Assembly (NCBI RefSeq): GCF_900113765.1
Contig: NZ_FOQO01000001.1
Coordinates: forward strand, 558,001 to 622,000
Length of the DNA: 64,000 nucleotides
Source: Parapedobacter indicus
GTDB taxonomy: Bacteria; Bacteroidota; Bacteroidia; Sphingobacteriales; Sphingobacteriaceae
Reading direction: 5' to 3'
Shown: positions 43,806 to 52,296 of the stretch, piece after piece
How positions within the stretch are numbered: the stretch's first letter is position 1
Layout: every line of letters begins with the position of its first letter
Made by a program: the position numbers and the translations under genes
The notes under the pieces: model-generated
What the model saw: only the letters and a program-made list of their open reading frames with translations
Told to the model about the DNA's origin: nothing
Database searches by the model: none

Positions 43806-45018
43806 CTGGTTAGTTGGGCTTGCACTTGTGTTTCTGGTTGCCGCCTGTACCCCCAAAGTACGGGTCTTACGTGGTACGGGAACCAAGACACCCCCCAAAA
43901 CCCAGAAACCCACAGAGCAGGGTAAAACAGAAGAAAAGGCTGCTGAAACCGAAAAAGTTGAGGTAAACAACATTGCCTTGTTATTACCTTTTGAGTTAGA
44001 TAAGGCCAACCCCCATGCCCCAAGCTCTGAAGATATCAGGCGGTCGGCATTGGCGCTGGATTTTTACCAGGGTTTTAAGCTCGGGTTGGATGCGCTTGCC
44101 GAAAAAGGAACCAATTTCAAGTTGAATGTGCTCGATACACGCGATGATCCGGCTGAAAATACACGCATAGCGAAACTGGAGGATGTGCAGGATGCCGCGT
44201 TGGTGGTTGGCCCGGTATATCCGAAGGAAATCCAAGTTTTTGGATTCAATGCGTCGCTGGAAGATGCGCTCCAGATCTCCCCCTTGGCGGCGAGTATGCC
44301 CTCTGAATTTAACCTGCCTAATTTGGTTACGGTTGCTGCTCCCATTACGACACATGTGCGGGCGCTGGCTACCCGCATCGCCCAGCAGTATCAGCCTGGG
44401 GATGCAGTGATCTTCTATCAGACCCAGGATGCGGCAAGTAAGCAGTTCCTAGCCCCGCTGAAGACCGAGATCAGTCGGCTGAAAAAAGACATTACGGTGA
44501 TGGAGGTGACGGATGAACAATCGTTGGAAAGCAATGTGCATCTTTCGGGGAAAAACCTTATCGTACTGGCTACCACCAATAAGTACCAGATTTCTCCGAT
44601 TTTGGCCCATTTACGGAAATTGCAAAGTGAGCTTTCCTATCAGATTCAACTGTTTGCCCACCCCAACTGGACGAAACTGGATTTTGATGAATCGGATGGA
44701 TTGGCGTTATTCCGCACGTGTGTAACCAGCTCATATTATGTAGATAAGGGGCGTACGGACGTGCGCAAATTTGATGAACAATATCGCCGCGAATTTGGTG
44801 TAGCTGCTACAGAATTTGCATACAAGGGGTACGATGCAGCTTATTACTTCGGCGGACTGTTGGCTAAATATGGCGCCGACTATAAGGAACATATTACGCA
44901 AGCGGAATACAAAGGGCTGCATACTGTTTTCAAGTTCGAGTACAATTCCAATTGGGGGTATGTAAACAACGCCGTATCCATCTTGCAATATCGAAATGGC
45001 AATTTCATGCCTTTATAA
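43762..45018 (+). CDS. Lipoprotein with type I periplasmic-binding (LpoA-like) fold
   Basis: This 418-residue protein starts at ATG 43762, overlapping the 3' end of guaA by 44 bases. A membrane segment with Cys29 (VFLVAAC) suggests a lipoprotein, followed by a Thr/Lys/Pro/Glu linker. From about residue 75 it has a type I periplasmic-binding fold ([59 protein letters not shown]). Bacteroidota homologues are often annotated as ABC-type or LysM-associated amino-acid-binding proteins. No transporter genes are nearby; a role in envelope or peptidoglycan enzyme control, as for LpoA, is possible. Confidence 0.78.
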   Translation: MISVRNHRLRLNGNNWLVGLALVFLVAACTPKVRVLRGTGTKTPPKTQKPTEQGKTEEKAAETEKVEVNNIALLLPFELDKANPHAPSSEDIRRSALALDFYQGFKLGLDALAEKGTNFKLNVLDTRDDPAENTRIAKLEDVQDAALVVGPVYPKEIQVFGFNASLEDALQISPLAASMPSEFNLPNLVTVAAPITTHVRALATRIAQQYQPGDAVIFYQTQDAASKQFLAPLKTEISRLKKDITVMEVTDEQSLESNVHLSGKNLIVLATTNKYQISPILAHLRKLQSELSYQIQLFAHPNWTKLDFDESDGLALFRTCVTSSYYVDKGRTDVRKFDEQYRREFGVAATEFAYKGYDAAYYFGGLLAKYGADYKEHITQAEYKGLHTVFKFEYNSNWGYVNNAVSILQYRNGNFMPL

Positions 45019-45033
45019 CCGGACCAGATAGCC

Positions 45034-46209
45034 ATGACTACCGAGCGGCGGATAAACCACCAGATACGGACGGTTGGGCGACTGTTACAGGAATATGACC
45101 AACAACGGCATATGCCGTTGGCACGTTTCCTCACAGGGTTTTACAAACGTAACCGCCAGATGGGAGGGAATGACCGCCGGACCGTTTCTCGTCTTGTTTA
45201 TCATTATTTCCGCATCGGCTCTGCAGCCCCCCACGCAGATTTATCTGTGCGACTGGCCATCGCTGAGTTTCTATGTGGCGAAGACAGTGCGGTAGTTCAG
45301 CAAGCGCTTCCTGAGCTGTATCCGGCGATCGGCTTGCCAATGGAAGAAAAGCTCGCTTTGCTTGAAAAGCATACTGATTTCCGCTTGGAAGATGTATTTC
45401 CCTTTCAAGCCCACTTGTCGGCGGGAATTGACGGGCTGGATTTCGTTAGAAGCTTATTTATTCAACCTGATCTCTTTATCCGCTTACGCCCCACCTGGGC
45501 GAGAGAAGTACAGGTACGGCTTACAGAAGAAGAGATTCCTTATCATGTATTAGACAAGTTTACGTTAGGCCTTTCCAACGGTGCGCCGCTGGATCGTATT
45601 GGGGGTATCGCAGGCAAATATACCGTACAAGACTATTCGTCGCAGCGCACCGGAGATTTTTTTGAAGCATCGAACGGGGAAAACTGGTGGGATGCCACCG
45701 CGGGAGCAGGAGGGAAGTCGCTTTTGTTGCTGGATAAGCAGCCGGGGATAAACCTACTGGTATCCGATATCCGGCCGAGTATCTTGCGCAACCTGGACGA
45801 ACGTTTTGAAGAAGCGGGTTTTAAAAAATACCGGCAGAAAATTATCGATTTAACCAAAGATACAGCAACCATCCTTGGCGGCGAACAGTTCGATGGTATC
45901 ATTCTCGACGCCCCTTGCAGCGGGTCGGGCACCTGGGGACGAACACCGGAGATGATAACTTCTTTTCGTTCGGATTCCATTCAGCAGTATTCAGCCATTC
46001 AGCGACAAATCGCTGAGCAAGTGATTAAACACTTGAAGCCTGGGAAACCGTTAGTTTACATTACGTGTTCGGTTTTTTCCGAAGAAAATGAACAGGTAAT
46101 CGCGTACCTTCAAGATACCGGTTCGGTCGAATTGGAGCGGATGGAGCTTTTGCACGGCTACCGCCATCGCGCAGATAGCATGTTTGTCGCACGGCTATTC
46201 AAGCGGTGA
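45034..46209 (+). CDS. RsmB/NOP2-family RNA m5C methyltransferase
   Basis: This 391-residue protein has an N-terminal helical NusB-like part (about 1-150) and a C-terminal SAM-dependent domain: motif I WWDATAGAGGKSLLL, motif IV DAPCSGSGTWGRTPEM with the releasing Cys, and motif VI ITCSVFSEENE with the nucleophilic Cys. Both cysteines of the m5C-RNA family are present. The target is probably 16S rRNA. It is 15 bases after the preceding gene and converges on thioredoxin, 7 bases away. Confidence 0.9.
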   Translation: MTTERRINHQIRTVGRLLQEYDQQRHMPLARFLTGFYKRNRQMGGNDRRTVSRLVYHYFRIGSAAPHADLSVRLAIAEFLCGEDSAVVQQALPELYPAIGLPMEEKLALLEKHTDFRLEDVFPFQAHLSAGIDGLDFVRSLFIQPDLFIRLRPTWAREVQVRLTEEEIPYHVLDKFTLGLSNGAPLDRIGGIAGKYTVQDYSSQRTGDFFEASNGENWWDATAGAGGKSLLLLDKQPGINLLVSDIRPSILRNLDERFEEAGFKKYRQKIIDLTKDTATILGGEQFDGIILDAPCSGSGTWGRTPEMITSFRSDSIQQYSAIQRQIAEQVIKHLKPGKPLVYITCSVFSEENEQVIAYLQDTGSVELERMELLHGYRHRADSMFVARLFKR

Positions 46210-46216
46210 TTTTTAA

Positions 46217-46513
46217 CTACACGTTTTCCTTTAGCAATCGTTCCAGCTCATTGGCAGGAAAAACACCTGACTGACGCCACTTGATTTGTCCATTTTTGAA
46301 AATAATCAGCGTAGGTACGCCCCGTATTTGATACTTGGTGGCAACCTGCGGGTTTTTATCTACGTCGATTTTAATGATCGATGCCGCATCGCCGATGCGC
46401 TGCTTCACGTCTTCCAAGATAGGTGCCTGTGTCTTGCACGGACCGCACCAGGTAGCGAAAAAATCGACTAACACGGGTCTTTCGCCATTAATCAGTTCAT
46501 TGAATGTACTCAT
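46217..46513 (-). CDS. trxA: Thioredoxin
   Basis: This 98-residue protein is a compact thioredoxin fold with the redox motif FFATWCGPCKTQAP and the cis-Pro region IRGVPTLIIFKNG. There is no signal peptide, so it acts in the cytoplasm as a disulfide reductant. Length is slightly short but complete. A small inverted repeat (AATCAAC 46531-46537, GTTGATT 46548-46554) lies in its leader. Confidence 0.93.
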   Translation of the reverse strand: MSTFNELINGERPVLVDFFATWCGPCKTQAPILEDVKQRIGDAASIIKIDVDKNPQVATKYQIRGVPTLIIFKNGQIKWRQSGVFPANELERLLKENV

Positions 46514-46672
46514 TTGTCTACTGTCTTCTTAATCAACGCCTTTTTTTGTTGATTGTTTTGCGCGCGGCAAAGATGCGCGTTTATCAACAAATATGCTATT
46601 TTCTCGCATCCTTAACAAACACGGGTTATCTTTGTGGAATATCAAGTTCGTTTCACCAATATGCTTCAATAG

Positions 46673-46978
46673 ATGAACAAGGATCTGATTTTACGCGAGC
46701 GTTTGGCTATTCAACGTACCATAATGGCTAATCAGTCTACTTTTTTGTCCTTCCTGCGGACATCCATGTATTTCGCCGTAGCCGGTGTATCCCTGGATCA
46801 ATTGCTGAAACTGCCCGGAGGGCATATCTTTGAATATATTTTTCTTGTTATTTCCGCAGCCGTGCTGGTAGTAGGCGTCGTCAACTACTTTATCCAAAAA
46901 AGAAGAATTACGGAAAGTACAAAGCATATCGGTGACTATAAGTTTGAGTATGAACAGGGAGGCACATACAAAAACTAA
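46673..46978 (+). CDS. DUF202 (YidH-like) membrane protein
   Basis: This 101-residue protein begins MNKDLILRERLAIQRTIMANQSTFLSFLRTS, the DUF202 signature, and has two membrane helices (about 35-52 and 58-78) and a basic C-terminal tail. Function is unknown. TATCTTTG at 46627-46634 is a good -7 box 38 bases upstream. It is a single gene beside thioredoxin on the opposite strand. Confidence 0.88.
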   Translation: MNKDLILRERLAIQRTIMANQSTFLSFLRTSMYFAVAGVSLDQLLKLPGGHIFEYIFLVISAAVLVVGVVNYFIQKRRITESTKHIGDYKFEYEQGGTYKN

Positions 46979-47010
46979 ACGATCTTATCGGCCGACTCGC
47001 CAACCAACCT

Positions 47011-47172
47011 ATGGGTATACAAGCACATCAGCAGCTGCGGCACCCCGCTATCATGGCGGGTTTCCGGCACCTGATGGAAGACCTAGGGTACGCCGGCGGA
47101 GCCTCTGTTTATACAGGAGCGACCGAACCCCTGGGAGACCTTATCGTGAAACTTTTTGGCCGACGGGCTTAG
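47011..47172 (+). CDS. Possible small ORF or gene remnant (53 aa)
   Basis: Frame ATG 47011 to TAG 47172 encodes 53 residues (MGIQAHQQLRHPAIMAGFRH, then DLGYAGGASVYTGATEPLGD). The composition looks protein-like and the same frame is open upstream to about 46950, within the DUF202 gene end, which suggests the tail of a lost gene. No family is recognised and no promoter or ribosome site is visible. It lies between DUF202 and a tRNA gene, a place where integration remnants accumulate. Treat it as hypothetical. Confidence 0.25.
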   Translation: MGIQAHQQLRHPAIMAGFRHLMEDLGYAGGASVYTGATEPLGDLIVKLFGRRA

Positions 47173-47190
47173 CCTGTTGCAAGCTAACAA

Positions 47191-47221
47191 AAAAAGCGAC
47201 TCTGTTTTAGAATCGCTTTTT
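47191..47221 (-). terminator. Terminator of tRNA-Leu (also readable on the plus strand)
   Basis: AAAAAGCGA (47191-47199) pairs with TCGCTTTTT (47213-47221), with an inner TCT/AGA. On the minus strand it lies 7 bases after the tRNA 3' end and is followed by a T-run. Confidence 0.85.
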
Positions 47222-47227
47222 CCTCTG

Positions 47228-47311
47228 TGCCCGGAGAGAGACTCGAACTCTCAAGGGACTGCTCCCAACGGCTTCTGAGACCGCAACGTTTACCAATTTC
47301 GCCATCCGGGC
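47228..47311 (-). tRNA. tRNA-Leu (anticodon CAG)
   Basis: The minus-strand RNA is 84 nt: acceptor GCCCGGA...UCCGGGC plus discriminator A, a D-arm with AAAUUGGUAAACG, an anticodon loop CUCAGAA (47273-47279) giving anticodon CAG, a long type II variable arm (UGGGAGCAGUCCCUU), and a T-arm GAGAGUUCGAGUCUCUC. The long variable arm fits leucine. CCA is not encoded. It decodes CUG. Confidence 0.93.
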
Positions 47312-47360
47312 GGCACGCCACGAACCCTTATTCGGTTCGGGGAGTGCAAATATATGTTTT

Positions 47361-47445
47361 TAATTGTCAATTCTCAATGGTTAATTGTTAATTATCTTTA
47401 TCCGTCTATTAATTGTCAATTCGCGATGGTTAATTGTTAATTATC
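47361..47445. repeat. Two 36-bp direct repeats, TTAATGG family (49-bp period)
   Basis: TAATTGTCAATTC followed by ATGGTTAATTGTTAATTATC occurs at 47361-47396 and 47410-47445 with three mismatches. It flanks the 3' side of the four-helix-bundle gene and shares words with the glpK-glpF repeat. Confidence 0.8.
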
Positions 47446-47458
47446 CTGGCGCAGTCTG

Positions 47459-47824
47459 CTAATTGTTTGGCTTATTATTTTTGCTAGATACGATTATTCG
47501 GGTTATCAATTTAATTAACTCGGTAGCGTTTTTGTGAAGCCGCTCAAATTCTTGTATAGCTAGAAACGATGAAGCGTGAAGTAATTCCAACCAATACAGG
47601 GTTTCATTACACTCTTTTTGGGCAATTCCTAGTTTATGAATAAAGTCGGCTTTGCTTTCCGCTTGCTCCGCTTCACGATATAATGCCCCTATTGCCGTTC
47701 CAGACCGAAGCAATTGTTTACTCATCACAAATTCTTTCTTTTCCGAAACAAGATGCTTGTAGGTATTTACTATCTGTATCGCAAAAGCAAAACTTTTCTC
47801 TTTCAGTGGATTAGGTCTTCCCAT
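47459..47824 (-). CDS. Four-helix-bundle (S23/23S-rRNA-IVP family) protein
   Basis: This 121-residue protein has the family pattern: KSFAFAIQIVNTYKHLVSEKKEFVMSKQLLRSGTAIGALYREAEQAESKADFIHKLGIAQKECNETLYWLELL as four long helices. Relatives are encoded by 23S rRNA intervening sequences or act as Avd accessory proteins of diversity-generating retroelements; most Bacteroidota copies are orphans of unknown function. No reverse transcriptase or variable repeat is nearby. The gene is tightly bracketed by TTAATGG-type repeats on both sides (47361-47445 and 47833-47894), suggesting a mobile or repeat-associated cassette. Confidence 0.88.
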   Translation of the reverse strand: MGRPNPLKEKSFAFAIQIVNTYKHLVSEKKEFVMSKQLLRSGTAIGALYREAEQAESKADFIHKLGIAQKECNETLYWLELLHASSFLAIQEFERLHKNATELIKLITRIIVSSKNNKPNN

Positions 47825-47832
47825 TTTAAGCC

Positions 47833-47894
47833 GCTAGGAATTAACCATTAACCATTAACCATTAACCATTAACCATTAACCATTAACCATTAAA
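47833..47894. repeat. AACCATT heptamer tandem array with 17-mer shared with glpK-glpF
   Basis: GCTAGGAATTAACCATT (47833-47849) leads into an array of about eight AACCATT units up to 47893, ending 4 bases before the RND gene stop. The 17-mer is identical to 20685-20701. On the minus strand the array immediately precedes the four-helix-bundle gene start. Confidence 0.85.
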
Positions 47895-47896
47895 AA

Positions 47897-50800
47897 TCAC
47901 TCTTCCTCATCATCCGTATGCAACATATCCCGATGCTCTTCCGGTTTATAAGAAGCTTGGAGTTCCGCCAATTTCTTTTTGCCGTAGGCCACTTTGCTAA
48001 TCAACACAAATAAAACCGGCACGATAAATATGGCGAATAGCGTAGCAATCAGCATACCTCCAAAAACTGTCCAGCCAATGGTTTGCCGCGCAATGGCACC
48101 CGCACCGGTCGAATACATCAACGGAACGATACCCAGGATAAAGGCGAATGACGTCATAATAATGGGACGCAGGCGCAGTTTCACCGCTTCTAGGGTTGCT
48201 TTCAAAAGTCCCATGCCGATATCCACCCGTTCCTTGGCAAATTCCACGATGAGGATCGCATTCTTGGCCGCCAAACCGATGATCGCCACCAAACCGATCT
48301 GAGCATAGATGTTGTTATCAAGGCGTGGCAGGAGGATGAGCACGAGGATGGCCCCGAATACCCCAAGTGGTACCGACAGCAGGATCGAAAACGGCACCGA
48401 CCAGCTTTCATACAAAGCTGCCAAGAGCAGGAACACGAAGATGATACAAAGTCCAAAGATCATGATCGTCATGTTACCGGCTTCTTTTTCCTGTAAGCTA
48501 AGCCCCGAAAACTCGTACGTGAAACCGGCACCCAGTGTCTGCGCGGCGGTTTCTTCCAGCGCCCGTAATGCGTCCCCGCTACTATATCCGGGTGCGGCAC
48601 CACCCATCAGGTCAATGGACCTGAAAATGTTGAAGTGGTTAATGATCGACGGGCTTTCGATAATTTCGTGAGATATCAAGGCGCTCAATGGCACCGGATT
48701 CCCCTGCTGGTTTTTTACGTACAGCTTGTTGATGTCTGAAATATCCATGCGGAACGTGGTATCGGCTTGGGTAACCACCCGGAAATTCCGACCGTACCGC
48801 GTGAAATCATTTACATAGCTGCTGCCAAGGAACGAAGAGATCGTACTGTAAACGTTGGAAACGGTTACGCCCATGCGCTTCGCCTGTTCACGGTCTACTT
48901 TCACCAAATAGTTAGGGGTACGTGAATTAAACAGCGTATAGGCCATGCCGATTTCCGGACGTTGGTTGACTGCCATCAGGAATTTACCCACCTGAGCTTC
49001 GAAATCTTTGATGTCGCCGCTGCGCTGGTCAATGAGCTGCATGCTGAATCCACCGCTGACACCCAAGCCGGGAATGGCAGGTGGCATAACGGGCATGATG
49101 GATGCCTGCTGAAAGCCTGCATACTTCCCTTGCAGGCTGGCCACGATCTCGGCAGCCGTGCGGCTGCGTTCATCCCAGGGAGCAAGTTGAACAAAGAATG
49201 TTCCCCCGTTGGGTTTGAACGACCTGTTCAACAGGTTGATACCCGAAATGGCCATAATGTTTCTGATTTCCGGATTTTCCCTCCGGAGTGAATCCGAGAC
49301 TGCGTTCAGCAAGTCGGACGTACGTTCGGAGGATGCACCTTCGGGTAGCGTAACCCCCATCATGAATACCCCTGCATCTTCCGTGGGAATAAATCCCGTA
49401 GGCTTGGCATTGAACAATCCGATGGTGCCCACGTAGATACAAATCAATATAATAATGGCCAGGGGCGCACGCTTGATCGTCACCCGGACAGCGCTGGAGT
49501 AACGTTTCGTGACCCGCTCAAACCACGTGTTGAACTTATAGAACAGCCGGTTGATGCCTCTCGACTTTTCGTTGAATTGCGATGGCCTTAGTAACAATGA
49601 GCACAAAGCAGGCGTAAGGGAGAGGGCGATGAATGCGGAAAGCAATACCGATACGGCAATCGTAATGGCAAACTGTTGGTAGAGCTGCCCCACCATGCCC
49701 GGGATAAAGCCTACGGGCACAAACACAGCGGCCAGAATCAGCGCGATGGCGATTACCGGCGCCGTGATCTCTTTCATCGCTCGCCGTGTGGCTTCCGGTG
49801 CCGACAGCTTATCGTGGTCTATGTAGTGCTGCACCGCCTCCACCACCACGATGGCATCGTCCACCACAATCCCGATGGCGAGCACGAATGCCAGCATCGT
49901 CAGGTTGTTGATGGAAAAGCCAAACAGGTTGAAGAAAATGAATGTACCGATAATCGAAACAGGAATTGCTAATACAGGAATCAATGTAGCCCGCCAGCTT
50001 TGGAGAAAGATGAATACCACCAAGGTTACCAAAATCAGCGCTTCCACCAATGTGTGGAGCACGTTGCTGATGGACTCCTGAATCACCGACACGGTTTCAT
50101 AGTTAATGACGTAATCCATGTCGCTCGGGAAGTTGGCTTTCAGTTGCTCCAGTGCGGCGTAGATACCCTCTGCGGTTGCCACGGCATTTCCGCCCGGCAT
50201 CTGGTTTACCATCATACCCGAGGCGGTCAGTCCGTTGAGTTTGGTGGAGATGGAGTAGGCAAACTCGCCCAATTCCACACGGGCTACATCTTTGAGGTAA
50301 ACAAGGGATCCATCGGCGTTGGTTTTGACGATGATCTGTTCAAATTGCTCCTCTTCGTTCAGGTCTCCGTCTAAGATAACCGGATACTCAAATACCTGTG
50401 TATTTACTTGAGGTCGTGCACCTACGCTACCACCCGGTATCCGGATGTTTTGCTCCTGAATGGCAACATTCACGTCTGCCGGCGTAAGCCCTAAGTTGGA
50501 GAGCTTGGTCGCATCCAGCCATACCCGCATACTAAACGGCTGGCCGAAGGCCATGACATCGCCCACGCCATTTACGCGCATCAGCGCGTCCCTGACATAC
50601 AAGTTTGCGTAGTTGGCCAGAAATTTCTGATCGCGTGTGCCATTCGGCGAAATCAGCGAAATCATCATCAATACGTCCGTATTGGCCTTCCGGGTGATCA
50701 CCCCCAGACGGCGTACGGCTTCGGGCAATGCAGGTTCGGCAATACCCACGCGGTTTTGTACGTCCAGCGTAGCGATATCGATGTCTGTGCCTACGTCAAA

Positions 50801-51082
50801 CGTCACCGTGATGGACGCGCGCCCGTCGGATGTGCTGTTGGAGGTCATGTACGTCATCCCCGGCGTACCGTTAATCTGGCTTTCAATAAGCGTTGTTACG
50901 GTCTGTTCCACGGTCTGTGCATCGGCACCGGTATACGTCGCCTGCACCTGTACGGTGGGGGGGGAGATATTGGGGTACTGACTGACAGGGAGGGTGCTGA
51001 TCGAAATGACACCTATCAACGTGATCAGGATGGAGATAACGATGGAGGTGACGGGTCTTCTTATGAATACTTCTGAAATCAT
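47897..51082 (-). CDS. RND multidrug efflux transporter (HAE1/AcrB family)
   Basis: This 1061-residue inner-membrane proton antiporter begins MISEVFIRRPVTSIVISILITLIGVISI, the HAE1 N-terminus. It has twelve predicted helices and two large periplasmic loops. The helix-4 proton-relay Asp pair is present in AIGIVVDDAIVVVEAVQHY, and the GLAAKNAILIVEFAKE motif is in the second half. It works with the MFP and TolC encoded upstream to export drugs or other amphiphiles. It is the last gene of tetR-tolC-mfp-rnd, 40 bases after the MFP. The C-terminal tail is rich in Asp/Glu. Confidence 0.95.
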   Translation of the reverse strand: MISEVFIRRPVTSIVISILITLIGVISISTLPVSQYPNISPPTVQVQATYTGADAQTVEQTVTTLIESQINGTPGMTYMTSNSTSDGRASITVTFDVGTDIDIATLDVQNRVGIAEPALPEAVRRLGVITRKANTDVLMMISLISPNGTRDQKFLANYANLYVRDALMRVNGVGDVMAFGQPFSMRVWLDATKLSNLGLTPADVNVAIQEQNIRIPGGSVGARPQVNTQVFEYPVILDGDLNEEEQFEQIIVKTNADGSLVYLKDVARVELGEFAYSISTKLNGLTASGMMVNQMPGGNAVATAEGIYAALEQLKANFPSDMDYVINYETVSVIQESISNVLHTLVEALILVTLVVFIFLQSWRATLIPVLAIPVSIIGTFIFFNLFGFSINNLTMLAFVLAIGIVVDDAIVVVEAVQHYIDHDKLSAPEATRRAMKEITAPVIAIALILAAVFVPVGFIPGMVGQLYQQFAITIAVSVLLSAFIALSLTPALCSLLLRPSQFNEKSRGINRLFYKFNTWFERVTKRYSSAVRVTIKRAPLAIIILICIYVGTIGLFNAKPTGFIPTEDAGVFMMGVTLPEGASSERTSDLLNAVSDSLRRENPEIRNIMAISGINLLNRSFKPNGGTFFVQLAPWDERSRTAAEIVASLQGKYAGFQQASIMPVMPPAIPGLGVSGGFSMQLIDQRSGDIKDFEAQVGKFLMAVNQRPEIGMAYTLFNSRTPNYLVKVDREQAKRMGVTVSNVYSTISSFLGSSYVNDFTRYGRNFRVVTQADTTFRMDISDINKLYVKNQQGNPVPLSALISHEIIESPSIINHFNIFRSIDLMGGAAPGYSSGDALRALEETAAQTLGAGFTYEFSGLSLQEKEAGNMTIMIFGLCIIFVFLLLAALYESWSVPFSILLSVPLGVFGAILVLILLPRLDNNIYAQIGLVAIIGLAAKNAILIVEFAKERVDIGMGLLKATLEAVKLRLRPIIMTSFAFILGIVPLMYSTGAGAIARQTIGWTVFGGMLIATLFAIFIVPVLFVLISKVAYGKKKLAELQASYKPEEHRDMLHTDDEEE

Positions 51083-51122
51083 GTTGTTTCTGTCCTAAAT
51101 GCGTGATGGTCTTCGTTCCGCC

Positions 51123-52244
51123 TTATTTTTTTTCGGCAGATTGGGTTACTTGTACCTTGGCTCCAGGCCGCAGGTTGATGGTGCCATCGGTTACCACCTG
51201 TTCACCGCCTGATAGTCCTTCGTTGATCACAACGCGATCTGCTACTTTCAACCCCAGCCGTACACCTCGTTGCTCGACGGTGCTGCTGTCTGTCAATACA
51301 TACACGGACGTCTGTCCAAGTTGCTCGATAACGGCGCGGTATGGGATGACCAATTGCTTTGATTCCGATTGCCTGCGCACCTGTACGGTGGTGGCCATTC
51401 CGGCTCGCAATAGTTCATCTGGATTAGCGAAACTTGCGCGCACAGTAATGGTGCCCGTGTTGCGGTCCACCGCACGGTCGATAGCAATAAGCTTACCCGG
51501 ATGGGAATAGGCTTGTCCCCCGGGCAACGTGATCGAGATGATGGAATCACGCACCACGGCGTCCGAATGGCGCAGTGCATTAAAACGTGGGATCTCACGT
51601 TCGTTCACCGGAAAATCTACTGCAATGGGGTCTACGGATGAAATACGGTTAAGTAACGTCGACCCGGCCGATACCAATGCACCCATACGAACCGCTGAAA
51701 TGCCGATGGTGCCGCTGAACGGAGCAATGATAACTGCCCGGTTAAGGTTGGTCTGGGCAGTGGTTAGTGCTGCCCGGGCCGAAGCCACCTGGGCCTGAGC
51801 ATTGTTGAAATCGGTTTCTGCATAATCCAGCGTCTGCTTAGCAATGGCATCCTGTTCGGCCAGTTTCCGATAACGCTCCACATCCCGCTGAAGGCGGGCA
51901 AGGTTGGCTTCGGCAATGGCGAGGTTGGATTTTGCTTGTTCTACATCGGCCGCATAACGGGTGCGGTCTATCTCGTAGAGTTTCTGGCCTTTGGATACCG
52001 ATGCGCCATCCGCAACGAAGATACCTGTGATGTATCCGCTTACCTCCGCACGCAGTTCGGTTTCATTTAAAGCTACCACATTGCCGGGATAGCTGTCCAT
52101 TCCGACAACCACTTCTTCGGTAACCGGTGCCGTTGTCACGGGAATGGCTTGTTGGCCGGGGGCCTGTTTCTGCGTTTGGTTGCTGCAAGCAGCAACGAAC
52201 CCTGCTCCGGCCAAGAGCATTGCTGCGAGACTATATTTGTTCAT
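51123..52244 (-). CDS. RND efflux periplasmic adaptor (membrane fusion protein)
   Basis: This 373-residue lipoprotein is read from ATG 52244 (MNKYSLAAMLLAGAGFVAAC, Cys20); a longer start at 52289 would put a hydrophilic stretch before the signal. It has a biotinyl-lipoyl-like half (LRAEVSGYITGIFVADGASVSKGQKLYEID), an alpha-helical hairpin (about 90-150), a second lipoyl half and a beta-barrel domain. It bridges the RND pump and the outer-membrane channel. Second-to-last gene of the efflux operon. Confidence 0.93.
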   Translation of the reverse strand: MNKYSLAAMLLAGAGFVAACSNQTQKQAPGQQAIPVTTAPVTEEVVVGMDSYPGNVVALNETELRAEVSGYITGIFVADGASVSKGQKLYEIDRTRYAADVEQAKSNLAIAEANLARLQRDVERYRKLAEQDAIAKQTLDYAETDFNNAQAQVASARAALTTAQTNLNRAVIIAPFSGTIGISAVRMGALVSAGSTLLNRISSVDPIAVDFPVNEREIPRFNALRHSDAVVRDSIISITLPGGQAYSHPGKLIAIDRAVDRNTGTITVRASFANPDELLRAGMATTVQVRRQSESKQLVIPYRAVIEQLGQTSVYVLTDSSTVEQRGVRLGLKVADRVVINEGLSGGEQVVTDGTINLRPGAKVQVTQSAEKK

Positions 52245-52296
52245 GCTGGTCATTTTTACGGTATTCGTAGTTGTTTTAAGTTCTTCCATATGTGGG

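Noticed and set aside
46932..47210. 92-codon plus-strand frame overlapping the DUF202 end
   Set aside because: It begins within DUF202 coding sequence and is Arg/Pro-rich and unconserved in appearance; the neighbouring 47011 frame is slightly more protein-like but also weak.
47459..47824. Diversity-generating retroelement based on the Avd-like four-helix bundle
   Set aside because: No reverse transcriptase, template repeat or variable-repeat target gene is present nearby.
47841..47894. AACCATT array considered as a CRISPR array
   Set aside because: Units are 7 bp with no spacers and no cas genes; it is a simple tandem repeat.
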